Below, piece after piece: positions 19,243 through 27,404 of a stretch of DNA of 64,000 bases. Under the pieces are notes generated by a model that ran no database searches, was not told the origin of the DNA, and saw only the letters and a program-made list of their open reading frames with translations. The first letter of the stretch is position 1. The number at the start of each line of letters is the position of its first letter. The stretch covers positions 8,060,001 through 8,124,000 of the forward strand of contig NZ_JAUSZL010000002.1 in the NCBI RefSeq assembly GCF_030817535.1, in the 5' to 3' direction. This DNA comes from Streptomyces sp. V3I8. GTDB taxonomy: Bacteria; Actinomycetota; Actinomycetes; Streptomycetales; Streptomycetaceae. The position numbers were made by a program, and so were the translations under genes.

Positions 19243-20199
19243 TCAGCGCTCGTGGTTCGTCGGGTGTCTCTGCTGCTCCGGCTCGTGCAGGTGGCCGACA
19301 TCGCCGAACTGGTGGAGACGCAGGCAGAAATGCAGGTGGTAGCGCAGAGCGTGGGCTTCGGGGCAGGTGCCGGTGAGATGGGGGCGCAGCTGTGTCAGAC
19401 AGCGCCGGACCTGGTGAGCGATCTGCTTCCTGAGGAAAGCGGGTGATGCGCCGAGGGAGAGGGCGTTGAGGTCGCCGGTGCGGCGTTCGCGTTCGTAGCT
19501 CTGGAGATCATTGGCCAGGCGGATGGCCTGGGAGGCCGCTGCGAGCGGGGGCTCCAGTTGTACAAGGCTGCTGTCACCGGCCGGTTGGGGTGCTAGGGCC
19601 CATAGTGTGGCCATGAGCAGGGGGACGCCGATGGTCTGGCCGGCGTGGTGCAGGTAGAGGGGGAGGTCAGGTGGTGGGCCTCCGTCCTTGATGCGGGCGG
19701 ATGCACGGTGCTCGAACGTCATGCCCGCCAGCAGACCGGTGACGGCCTTCACCCACTGAGAGACGACAAACGCCGACGGTGCCGCCTCTCGTACCGTGTC
19801 GCGAATGTCGGCGAGGGCACGGGAAAGGGCGATGTGCGGGTCGGGGGCCTTGCCTTCGGCGACCTCCCGCAGATGCGCCAGGCCAAGCAGGGCTGTGTCC
19901 TCGTGCTCGGCCCAGTCGTCGACGGTGCAGATCCACAGGACGGTCTTGGCCGTGGTCAAAGTGGCAGTCGGCGTGTTCCAGGGCGCGACGTGGGTGGCGT
20001 AGACCGCGCTCAGTGGCACGGCGTCCTGGGTGAAAGGCGCTCCCAGGCTGTGCGTCCACTGGGAGAGCCGAGCGGCAACGACCGTGTCGGTGACGGCCAG
20101 GGCGGCCGATGCGGCTGCGCGCCGCGGCTTCCATTCGGATGGGTCCGCAGCGATCCGCGGCAGACGAGACGCTGCGGGAGAGGGGAGGTGTTCAGTCAT
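19243..20199 (-). CDS. Class I terpene synthase, probably acting on the bicyclic diphosphate from its neighbour
   Basis: 318 aa from ATG at 20199, which overlaps the stop of the GGPP synthase gene (ATGA). Metal motifs: DDWAE at 94-98 in ICTVDDWAEHED, and the NSE triad ANDLQSYERE (Asn230, Ser234, Glu238). Both are needed for Mg-assisted diphosphate removal. Helical throughout, about the size of the single-domain bacterial synthases that pair with class II cyclases in labdane pathways. Product unknown: hydrolysis to an alcohol, olefin formation or further rings are all possible. Close coupling to the GGPP synthase supports a C20 substrate. Confidence 0.85.
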   Translation of the reverse strand: MTEHLPSPAASRLPRIAADPSEWKPRRAAASAALAVTDTVVAARLSQWTHSLGAPFTQDAVPLSAVYATHVAPWNTPTATLTTAKTVLWICTVDDWAEHEDTALLGLAHLREVAEGKAPDPHIALSRALADIRDTVREAAPSAFVVSQWVKAVTGLLAGMTFEHRASARIKDGGPPPDLPLYLHHAGQTIGVPLLMATLWALAPQPAGDSSLVQLEPPLAAASQAIRLANDLQSYERERRTGDLNALSLGASPAFLRKQIAHQVRRCLTQLRPHLTGTCPEAHALRYHLHFCLRLHQFGDVGHLHEPEQQRHPTNHER

Positions 20200-21278
20200 G
20201 CGGTCCTCACAGTGGCGGCGAAGGCGATCTCCAGCAGGGCGGCGGTCACCGCGGGCGGGAACGAGGCTCGCCGCAGAACATCGCACGCCTGGTCCTGCCG
20301 GTCCCGGACCAGGCGTTCCACGGCGGCGCGGGCGCCTGTGGCCTCCAGGATCCGGCGAACGTGGTCGGCGTCGTCCTCGTCCAGGGCGCGGTTGCCGATC
20401 AGCGCCCGTAGGGTGCGCCGCTGGGCCGGGTCGGCGCGTTGCATCGCCAGGACGACCAGGGTGGTGTCCTTGCCGGCCCGCAGATCATCCAGGCCCGGTT
20501 TGCCCGTCACCGTCGGGTCACCGAAGGTGCCGAGCAGGTCGTCGCGCAACTGGAAGGCTTCACCGACCGGGAGGGCGAAGGCGGACAGGGCAGCGCGAAG
20601 TGCCGTTCCCGCTCCGGCAAGGACGGCACCCAGATGCAGCGGACACTCCACGGTGTACTTGGCAGTCTTGTAGCGGGCGATGGTCAGCGCACGCCCGGTG
20701 TCGGTGGTGGGTCCGCCGGTGGCCAGCAGGTCGAGGTACTGGCCGTGCACGAGGTCGGTCCGCATGGTGTCGATCACCGTCAGGGCGTCGGTGAGCTGGT
20801 GCGGGGTGAGCCCGGCGGTGTGAAGGAGTTCGTCGGACCACGCCAGCGCGAGGTCACCGAGCAGGATCGCGGCGCTGGCGCCGAGCCGGCTCGCATCCGC
20901 CCGCCCGGTATGGCGGGCAGCCAGAGCGCGGTGGGCGGTGGGCTGCCCGCGGCGGATGGCACTCTCGTCCATGACGTCGTCGTGGATCAACGCGAAGGCG
21001 TGGAACATCTCCAGCGAAGCCGCCGCGCTCACCACCGGTCCGGCCTGGCCTTCGCCGCCGGCGGCGTGCCAGCCGATCACACACAGCAAGGGTCTGATCC
21101 GCTTGCCGCCCGCGAAGAGGAACTCGCTCAGCACCTCGACGAGTTCGCCGGGCAGCCGATGCTCGGCGGCGGCACGGGCCTTGCCGTCGAGGAAGGCGGC
21201 CAGGTGTGTATCGACGTCGGCGCGGATGCCGGCCAGGTGGAGCGGGCCGGTACCCAGTACTTTGTCAGTACCGGCCAC
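20196..21278 (-). CDS. Polyprenyl diphosphate synthase, probable geranylgeranyl diphosphate synthase
   Basis: 360 aa from GTG at 21278 with GGGAGGGG upstream. First aspartate-rich motif HDDVMDES (Asp100, 101, 104) and second motif QLRDDLLGTFGDPTVTGKP, both intact; GGKRIRPLL near residue 57 binds isopentenyl diphosphate. Small residues before the first motif (MFHAFALIHDD) fit a short-chain C20 product, but this is a weak predictor. It supplies geranylgeranyl diphosphate for the two synthases that follow. First gene of the cassette; its stop overlaps the next start. Confidence 0.88.
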   Translation of the reverse strand: MAGTDKVLGTGPLHLAGIRADVDTHLAAFLDGKARAAAEHRLPGELVEVLSEFLFAGGKRIRPLLCVIGWHAAGGEGQAGPVVSAAASLEMFHAFALIHDDVMDESAIRRGQPTAHRALAARHTGRADASRLGASAAILLGDLALAWSDELLHTAGLTPHQLTDALTVIDTMRTDLVHGQYLDLLATGGPTTDTGRALTIARYKTAKYTVECPLHLGAVLAGAGTALRAALSAFALPVGEAFQLRDDLLGTFGDPTVTGKPGLDDLRAGKDTTLVVLAMQRADPAQRRTLRALIGNRALDEDDADHVRRILEATGARAAVERLVRDRQDQACDVLRRASFPPAVTAALLEIAFAATVRTA

Positions 21279-21632
21279 TGTGCCCCTCCCGGCCCGCGAC
21301 GGGCAGTCCGCCCGGGGCGCCGAGCGGCGGCACCCGAAGGATTCATGCCCTGGCCGTGACCTCCGTGACCCGCGCGGGCAGGGCGCACAGGCGCACTCAA
21401 CATCCGCAACAAGCGCGCGGCCCGGCGCACACCCTCATGGAGGAACACCGCCGAGACGGGCACGGCCGCCGCGCTCGACACGGCCAGGTGCCAGGCGTGT
21501 GCCGGCACACGCAGAGCTGCACCGGCACCGAACTCTCCTCGGACAGCCGAGCCGTTGACCTCGGCAGGAGTCCTTGACGTTCCGGGGGAAGCCCTCGGAG
21601 CTCTGTCAGGGGCAGTTGGCAAGATCGTGGCT
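21279..21632. other. 354-bp upstream region of the diterpene cassette
   Basis: No gene recognised on either strand. The minus-strand promoter of the cassette should lie here, but I found no convincing -35/-10 pair. Base composition resembles the host average. Confidence 0.4.
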
Positions 21633-21863
21633 ATGGATGTCACCTCTGTCACTCCGCTGTCCCCGGCGGACGTGAGGCTGGAACGGGAGATCCGTGCGAC
21701 CTGGCGCGGCAGGAGCCCGACCCCGCAGGAACGAGAGGCCCTGGAGCGAATCCGCCCTCCTCGGAAGTTTCCGCCGAGGGCGGCCACCGCACCGTATGAG
21801 GGGTCCATGGCGATGCTGCCGGTCGCACAGTTGTACCTGCGGGATGTGCCCGATCCGACCTGA
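21633..21863 (+). CDS. Small hypothetical protein
   Basis: 76 aa from ATG at 21633; the frame stays open upstream to 21555. Charged and helical: SPADVRLEREIRATWRGRSP and TPQEREALERIRPP, then a hydrophobic tail AMLPVAQLYLRDV. No clear ribosome site and no family recognised. It may be a chance frame or a gene remnant beside the terpene cassette. Confidence 0.3.
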   Translation: MDVTSVTPLSPADVRLEREIRATWRGRSPTPQEREALERIRPPRKFPPRAATAPYEGSMAMLPVAQLYLRDVPDPT

Positions 21864-22045
21864 TCCGAAAGAAACGCCCTGGGCGCAGTCGCCGCGCCGG
21901 GAGTCTCTCCCGTTCGTGCGAGGGTGATCCGTCACTGCCGGGGCTCTCCGCACCGGCGCCGGCCGGGCGGACCCGCTGGGTGTACGAGCCGAGTCGGACA
22001 TGGCGACCGCTCCGGTGGTACACCCCTGTCGTGTCCCGGGAGCCG

Positions 22046-23302
22046 TCAGCTGCCGGTTCCGGTCCAGTTCGCCGCCACATGGCCGAGCCGGACCCGCTGC
22101 GGATGGTCGCCCACGGGGACCGACACCAGCTTCTGTCCGGTGGCGAAGTCGATCGCCGTGACCTGGTCGGCGCCGCTCTCGGAGATGACGCAGCTCTTGC
22201 CGTCGCCGCTGACCGTGGCCCAGTAGGGCTTGGAGGCGGTGACCAGCGGGCCCTGTTGGAGCGTGGCGCGGTCGACGACCGTGGCGTAGTCGTCCATCGT
22301 GCCGGCGACGCACAGCTTGGTTCCGTCGGGGCTCATGGAGAGGCCGTGGTGGCGCGAGTCGTTGACGTACGTGGTGCGGTCGTCGCTGGTCGCGGGGTTC
22401 TTCGGCAGGGTCTTCGTCCGGGTGATGCGGTCGGTGGCGAGGTCGTACTCGAAGAAGCCGTTGAAGAACGAGACCTGGAAGTACAGCTTGGACTCGTCCG
22501 GTGAGAACACCCCCGGGCGCACGGCGTCCGAGTAGTCCTTGAGACCGATCGCGTCCAGCCGCTGCCGCATGTCGATGATCTTGACCTGCTGGTAGGTGTT
22601 CGCGTCGACGACGGTGATGCGCCGGTCGCCCTTGGTGAAGTCCTGCCACGGCGCGTCCTGCGAGGTGTTCACGTCGCCGATCGCCATGTTGTAGATGTAC
22701 TTGCCGTCCTTGGTGAAGATGTTCTCGTGCGGCTTGTCGCCGGTCTTGAACGAGCCCAGCTGCTTGCCGGTGTTGATGTCCAGCACGTGCACGGTGTTCG
22801 AGATCGAGGCGGAGACCGCGACCCGGGTGCCGTCGGGCGAGACGGCCATGTGGTCCGAGCGGTAGCCGGACACCGGGAAGCGCCAGTCGATGTTCCCGGT
22901 GGCCAGGTTGATGGAGACGACGTCGGCGAAACTGGGCCGGGAGACGACCACCGACGTGCCGTCCGGCGTGGTGTACATGTCGTCGGCGAACTGGTCGTGG
23001 CCCTCGCCGACCCCGTTGCGGATCGCCTGGAAGTAGATCCACTTGATCGGGTCGGCGTTGATCGCCGCCATCCGGGCGTTCTTGTCGGGGATCACGTTGA
23101 TCCGGCCGATCTTGGCGAAGTCACCGCTGGACTTGATGACGTCCGCGGTGCCCTCCCAGTTGTTGCCGACGAACAGCACCTCGCGCAGCGCGGCGGCGTC
23201 GGAGGCGTCGGAGACCGCGGTGGCGGCGGTCGCGGGGGCGGTGACGGTCAGGACGAGGGCGGCGGCTACGGAGCAAAGGTGCCTGGTTCGGAAGGCAGGC
23301 AT
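22046..23302 (-). CDS. Secreted YncE-like beta-propeller protein
   Basis: 418 aa from ATG at 23302 with AGGAGAG upstream. Signal peptide FRTRHLCSVAAALVLTVTAPATAATA. The mature part is built of repeated four-stranded blades: DMYTTPDGTSVVVSRPSFAD, HMAVSPDGTRVAVSASISNT, IFTKDGKYIYNMAIGD, PGVFSPDESKLYFQVSFFNG, GLSMSPDGTKLCVAGTMDD, ATVSGDGKSCVISESGAD. About seven blades, as in YncE/cytochrome cd1-like propellers. Such proteins bind ligands or partners outside the cell; no active site is visible. It is divergent from a TetR-type regulator with a clear palindrome between them, so that regulator probably controls it. Confidence 0.8.
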   Translation of the reverse strand: MPAFRTRHLCSVAAALVLTVTAPATAATAVSDASDAAALREVLFVGNNWEGTADVIKSSGDFAKIGRINVIPDKNARMAAINADPIKWIYFQAIRNGVGEGHDQFADDMYTTPDGTSVVVSRPSFADVVSINLATGNIDWRFPVSGYRSDHMAVSPDGTRVAVSASISNTVHVLDINTGKQLGSFKTGDKPHENIFTKDGKYIYNMAIGDVNTSQDAPWQDFTKGDRRITVVDANTYQQVKIIDMRQRLDAIGLKDYSDAVRPGVFSPDESKLYFQVSFFNGFFEYDLATDRITRTKTLPKNPATSDDRTTYVNDSRHHGLSMSPDGTKLCVAGTMDDYATVVDRATLQQGPLVTASKPYWATVSGDGKSCVISESGADQVTAIDFATGQKLVSVPVGDHPQRVRLGHVAANWTGTGS

Positions 23303-23387
23303 GGCTGCTCTCTCCTCTGGGCGGAAGGTGTGGGGGCAGGGCGGAACTGCCCGCCCCGAATCTGAACACGGGTGCATTCAGAATTGA

Positions 23388-23403
23388 CTTACTGGAAAGT
23401 AAG
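23388..23403. promoter_or_regulatory. Palindrome CTTACT-GGAA-AGTAAG, candidate TetR operator
   Basis: Perfect 6-base arms with a 4-base centre, 85 bases before the propeller gene and 79 before the TetR gene. TnACT-N4-AGTnA is a common operator form for actinobacterial TetR proteins. A TTGACT that could be a plus-strand -35 box overlaps it (23384-23389). Confidence 0.6.
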
Positions 23404-23481
23404 GAAGGTCGCCCTTCGCCACAAGACCCCGTACGCGACAAACTTGACGGCAGGGGAGTACGGACCGACGAGGGAGGGTCA

Positions 23482-24172
23482 GTGGCGGGCAGGCTCAGGG
23501 CGCCGACCGGCCGCTACGGTGGCCGGACCGCCGAGCAGCGGCAGGCCGAGCGGCGCGGGAGATTTCTGGCGGCGGCGCTGCAGTCGTTCGGGGGCGTCCC
23601 CGGCTACCGCGGCACCACGGTGGCGTCGCTCAGCGAGGCGGCCGGTCTGTCGACCCGCCAGTTCTACGAGGAGTTCCGCACCCTCGAGGACGTCCTGGCG
23701 GCGCTGCACCTCCAGGTCAACGACTGGGCCGAGGAGGCGGTCCTGGCGGCCTTCGCCGCCGCGGGGGACGCGCCGCTCGTCGAGCGGGTCACCGCGATCT
23801 TCCGGGCCTACGCGGCCAACGTGACCGCCGACCCGCGCCGCGTCCGGATCACCTTCGTGGAGATCGTCGGCGTCAGCCCCCGGCTGGAGGAGCAGCGGCT
23901 GGCCCGCCGAGCCCGCTGGGTCGACCTCATCTGCGCCGAGGCGACGGCCGCGGCCGCCCGCGGAGAGGCGGCCCCCCCGGGACTACCGTCTCGCGGCGAC
24001 GGCCTTCATCGGCAGCGTCAACGGCCTCCTCCACGACTGGAATTCGGGGTGGGTGGACGCCACGCTGGACGAGGTGGTCGACGAACTGGTGCGACAACTG
24101 CTGGGAATCCTCAGACCGGCCGGCTGGGAACCCGGGCCCCCTGGAGGACCGGTCCGGCCGCTCACGCGGTGA
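23482..24172 (+). CDS. TetR family regulator, frameshifted at a C7 run
   Basis: From GTG at 23482 (AGGGAGG upstream). HTH domain: RRGRFLAAALQSFGGVPGYR, TTVASLSEAAGLSTRQFYEEF. The first frame runs to ARGEAA; at the run of seven C (23972-23978) the protein should pass into the next frame, which continues RDYRLAATAFIGSVNGLLHD, WNSGWVDATLDEVVDELVRQ and stops at 24172. Total length 691 bases, one more than a multiple of three, so a C6 run would restore about 229 aa. The first frame alone gives a nonsense tail to 24300. Sequencing error, slippage or a real null are all possible. Probably controls the divergent propeller gene. Confidence 0.75.
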
Positions 24173-24306
24173 CGGAGGGCGCGGCACGCGCTCACCGGTC
24201 GGCCCGGCACAGCCCTGGTACTCCAGTTGCACTTCTCCACATGCCCTGCTCACGGGGACCTTTCCGAGTCTGGTCGGCTGATGCCGCATCAGGTTGGTGA
24301 TGGTTC

Positions 24307-24660
24307 GTGACTCGCTCGATCGGGGCGCGGGCGGCGCTGGCAGTGGCAGTGGCGGGCGACGGCCTGGTGGCGTCGGCGCCGGCGGGACCGGTGGAGCCGC
24401 TGTACGGGCGACCGGTGCCGGGCCAGGGTGATGTGGCGACACCGGCCGACGTGGCGGCGGACTTCGTACCGGTCCAGGCCGCACTCGTTCTTCGCGGCTT
24501 GAAAACACTCCTCGATGGCCCACCGGGCACCGGCTACCCGAACCAGTTCGCAGACGGTGGCGTTCACCGGCGCGAAGGCCAGCCTCTGCGCGGACGGGTT
24601 TCGGCGCCGCGGGCATTGCGGCATGTGCAGGGCCAGATACTGCCGTGATCGTAATAACAG
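24307..24660 (-). mobile_element. IS701-family transposase remnant
   Basis: On the minus strand, [40 protein letters not shown] and [14 protein letters not shown] match the core of IS701-type DDE transposases, where ARWAIEE carries the catalytic Glu. Straight after HITLA it jumps to [20 protein letters not shown], the family's C-terminal end, so an internal block is missing; the N-terminal half and catalytic Asp residues are absent. No terminal inverted repeats were found. Confidence 0.7.
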
Positions 24661-25135
24661 GCCCTTTGGTTTGCTTGATCGATAACTTTTACATTCAAAA
24701 CAGCACCTACGGGAGAGGGTCCCGAGAGGACCTCGGTCAGCGCGCGTGGTGAGGGTGTCGGCGGGGGAGGCAGGGCGAACCTTGCCGCCTCCACCTCTTC
24801 CGTGTTGTGAGCGCCGCTCGGCAAACACCGCCTCCTGCGGGGCGATCGGCCGGGAACAAGGATGGTGCCCAGGTCCGCGGGGGAGGGCCCGTGACGTGAT
24901 CATCGGCCTCGCCTCACGACACCTGGCAGCCACCGAGCGAACCCGTGGCCATCTCGATGGAGCGATCACGAATCACGGATCGCGCCACACGAGTAGGGCC
25001 TACGCCGAAATCCGCAGGTCGGCCGGGGTCCGGCAGGGCATGGGTGCAGTCGGTTCCGACAGTGTCCACGTCGCAGCCCGTGCCTTACACCCGGCCCGCC
25101 CGCCGGCAGACCGAGTGCGCGTACGTACCCGACAT
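24661..25135. other. Gene-free stretch with a short AT-rich island
   Basis: The first 65 bases (24645-24710) are far poorer in GC than the rest of the window and adjoin the IS701 remnant, so they are probably part of the same mobile-element debris. The remainder, up to the desaturase stop, shows nothing I can name. Confidence 0.5.
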
Positions 25136-26254
25136 TCAGGCCGCGATGAGCTCCTGCTCGCGGTCCGGCGTCCTGACCTCGGGCTTCTTGTTCGGCAGCG
25201 AGAGCCGGAAGACCTTGTGCCAGGCGGAGAACACCTGCTTGGGCAGCGGGCCGGTGACGTACTCCAGCTCGTACTTCTCGAACAGCGCGCGCACCTTCAC
25301 CGCGACCTCGGCGTACCGGTTGCTCGGCAGGTCCGGGAACAGGTGGTGCTCGATCTGGTGTGACAGGTTGCCGGTCATGAAGTGCATGGCCTTGCTGCCG
25401 CTGATGTTCGCCGAGCCCATCATCTGGCGCAGGTACCACTGACCGCGCGTCTCGCCCTTGATCGACCGGCGCTCGAAGACCTGTACGCCCTCGGGGAAGT
25501 GCCCGCACATGATCACCGAGTGGGTCCAGAGGTTGCGGACCAGGTTCGCGGTGAAGGTGGCGGCGAGCGTGTTGAGGAACGACGGGCCCGACAGCAGCGG
25601 GTGGATCACGTAGTCCTTGAGCACCTGCTTGCGGATCTTGCGGCCCACGGCCCTGGCCCGCGCGCGGAACTCCGGGTTCTTGCGGCGGCGCTTGTGCAGG
25701 TTCTTGCCGAGCTCCAGGTCGTACGCCGCGATGCCGTACTCGAAGAAGCAGGCGTTGAGGAAGTTCCACAGCGGCTGGCCGAGGTGGAACGGGTGCCACT
25801 TCTGGTCCTCGTCGACGCGCATGATGCCGTAGCCGAGGTCGTTGTCCTTGCCGATCACGTTGGTGTACGTGTGGTGCAGCTCGTTGTGCGAGTGCTTCCA
25901 CTGCTCGGACGGCGAGACGTGATCCCACTCCCAGGTGGTGGAGTGGATCTTCGGGTCCCGCATCCAGTCCCACTGGCCGTGCAGGATGTTGTGGCCGATC
26001 TCCATGTTGTCCATGATCTTCGCCACGGACAGCCCGGCGGTGCCGAGCAGCCACGCGGGCGGGAAGATCGAGAACAGCAGTACACCCCTGCTGGCAAGCT
26101 CGAGCTTGCGTTGCACGGAGATGACCTTGCGGATGTAGGCGGCGTCCTTCTCGCCGCGGTCGGCGATCACCTCGTCGCGGATCGCGTCCAGCTCGCGGCC
26201 GAGCTCCTCGATCTGCTCCGCGGTCAGGTGGGCGGTGGGGTCGATGGCGGTCAA
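25136..26254 (-). CDS. Membrane fatty acid desaturase (DesA3-like)
   Basis: 372 aa from a TTG start at 26254, chosen because AGGAG ends 4 bases before it and the TAG stop of the upstream gene forms part of that site; no ATG or GTG is in a good place. Three histidine boxes hold the di-iron centre: HNILH (HxxxH), HNELHH (HxxxHH) and HQIEHH (HxxHH), with hydrophobic helices between (GVLLFSIFPPAWLLGTAGLS, AATFTANLVRNLWTHSVIM). It should insert a double bond into an acyl chain at the membrane. The ferredoxin reductase gene directly before it is the likely electron donor, as in the mycobacterial DesA3 and Rv3230c pair. Confidence 0.9.
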   Translation of the reverse strand: MTAIDPTAHLTAEQIEELGRELDAIRDEVIADRGEKDAAYIRKVISVQRKLELASRGVLLFSIFPPAWLLGTAGLSVAKIMDNMEIGHNILHGQWDWMRDPKIHSTTWEWDHVSPSEQWKHSHNELHHTYTNVIGKDNDLGYGIMRVDEDQKWHPFHLGQPLWNFLNACFFEYGIAAYDLELGKNLHKRRRKNPEFRARARAVGRKIRKQVLKDYVIHPLLSGPSFLNTLAATFTANLVRNLWTHSVIMCGHFPEGVQVFERRSIKGETRGQWYLRQMMGSANISGSKAMHFMTGNLSHQIEHHLFPDLPSNRYAEVAVKVRALFEKYELEYVTGPLPKQVFSAWHKVFRLSLPNKKPEVRTPDREQELIAA

Positions 26255-26261
26255 GGTGCTC

Positions 26262-27317
26262 CTACCGTTCGATGTCGCAGGGGCCCGCCGCGGCGGACAC
26301 ACAGGTCTGGATGAGGACGCCCGGCTCGGCCTCGGTGAGCTCGCCGGTGCGCAGGTCGCGGACGGCGCCCGCCTTGAGCGGCGTGACGCAGCCGAAGCAG
26401 ATGCCCATGCGGCACCCGGAGGGCATGAGCACGCCGGCCTCCTCGCCGACGTCCAGCAACGGCGTGGCGCCGTCCGCGTCGACGGTCCTGCCGGTGACGC
26501 TGAACGTGACCTCGCCGCCGTCGCCGGCGACGACGATGCCGGGGCGGAAGCGTTCGGTGTGCAGGCGCTCCTGGACGCCGTGCCCGGTCCAGTGCTCTTC
26601 GGCGGCGTCGAGCAGGCCCGCGGGCCCGCAGGCCCAGGTCTCGCGCTCGGCCCAGTCGGGCACGAGTTCGTCGAGACGGGCGATGTCGAGCATGCCGTCC
26701 GTGTCGGTGTGCACCTCGGTGAGCCGCAGTTTCTTGTCCGCGACCAGGTCGTGCAGTTCGTTGCGGAAGATCACGTCCTGCGGCTGTGGCGCGCAGTGGA
26801 CCATGACGACGTCGTCGAGCTCGGTGTCGCGCAGCATGCCCATCACGGGCGTGATGCCGCTGCCGGCCGTCAGGTAGAGCACCTTGGCGGGCCTGGCCCG
26901 CGGCAGCACGAAGTCACCGGTCGGCTGGTCGAGCTGGATCAGCGTGCCCGGCTTCACCCTGCGGACCAGGTGGTTGCTGACCTTGCCGTCCGGGATCGCC
27001 TTCACGGTGATCGTGACACGGCCGTCCCGGCGGTTCGTCGGCGAGGTGAGGGAGTAGGCACGCCACAGGCGCACCCCGTCGACGTCGACCCCGATCCGCA
27101 CGTACTGACCGGCTGTGTGGCCGCGCCAGCCCCGTCCCGGTCTGATCACGACGGTCGCGGCGTCACCCGTCTCGGGGTGCACGGCCTCGATGCGCCCCCG
27201 CAGGTCGGCGCCCGCACGCAGCGGGCTGACCAGGTCGAGGTAATCCGACGGCAGCAGCGGCGTCGTGACCGTCTCCAGCAGTTTCCACGCCCTGCTGCGG
27301 AGGGCTGCACTTGTCAT
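26262..27317 (-). CDS. Ferredoxin reductase with C-terminal 2Fe-2S ferredoxin domain (Rv3230c-like)
   Basis: 351 aa from ATG at 27317. Domain order: FAD-binding barrel (GQYVRIGVDVDGVRLWRAYS with the RxYS FAD motif), NAD(P)-binding domain (LTAGSGITPVMGMLRD; WACGPAGLLDAAEE), then a plant-type ferredoxin with SGCRMGICFGC plus a later Cys in LIQTCVS. It passes electrons from NAD(P)H to the desaturase encoded 7 bases downstream; its TAG stop is inside the desaturase ribosome site, so translation is coupled. The gene is divergent from a PucR-type regulator. Confidence 0.9.
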   Translation of the reverse strand: MTSAALRSRAWKLLETVTTPLLPSDYLDLVSPLRAGADLRGRIEAVHPETGDAATVVIRPGRGWRGHTAGQYVRIGVDVDGVRLWRAYSLTSPTNRRDGRVTITVKAIPDGKVSNHLVRRVKPGTLIQLDQPTGDFVLPRARPAKVLYLTAGSGITPVMGMLRDTELDDVVMVHCAPQPQDVIFRNELHDLVADKKLRLTEVHTDTDGMLDIARLDELVPDWAERETWACGPAGLLDAAEEHWTGHGVQERLHTERFRPGIVVAGDGGEVTFSVTGRTVDADGATPLLDVGEEAGVLMPSGCRMGICFGCVTPLKAGAVRDLRTGELTEAEPGVLIQTCVSAAAGPCDIER

Positions 27318-27383
27318 GACTCCAGCTTGCTGTGCCTCAAGGCGTAAAGTCCTGACCGCAGGATGTGAATCTGGTCGGTTGAA

Positions 27384-27400
27384 TTGTTCGCAGGGAACAA
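27384..27400. promoter_or_regulatory. Inverted repeat TTGTTC-N5-GAACAA before the PucR-type gene
   Basis: Perfect 6-base arms, ending 4 bases before the regulator's ATG and over its ribosome site region. It lies 67 bases from the divergent ferredoxin reductase start. Fits an autoregulatory operator that may also affect the divergent pair. Confidence 0.45.
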
Positions 27401-27404
27401 AAAT

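Noticed and set aside
21279..21632. An extra biosynthetic gene upstream of the GGPP synthase
   Set aside because: No frame on either strand has a ribosome site with a recognisable domain.
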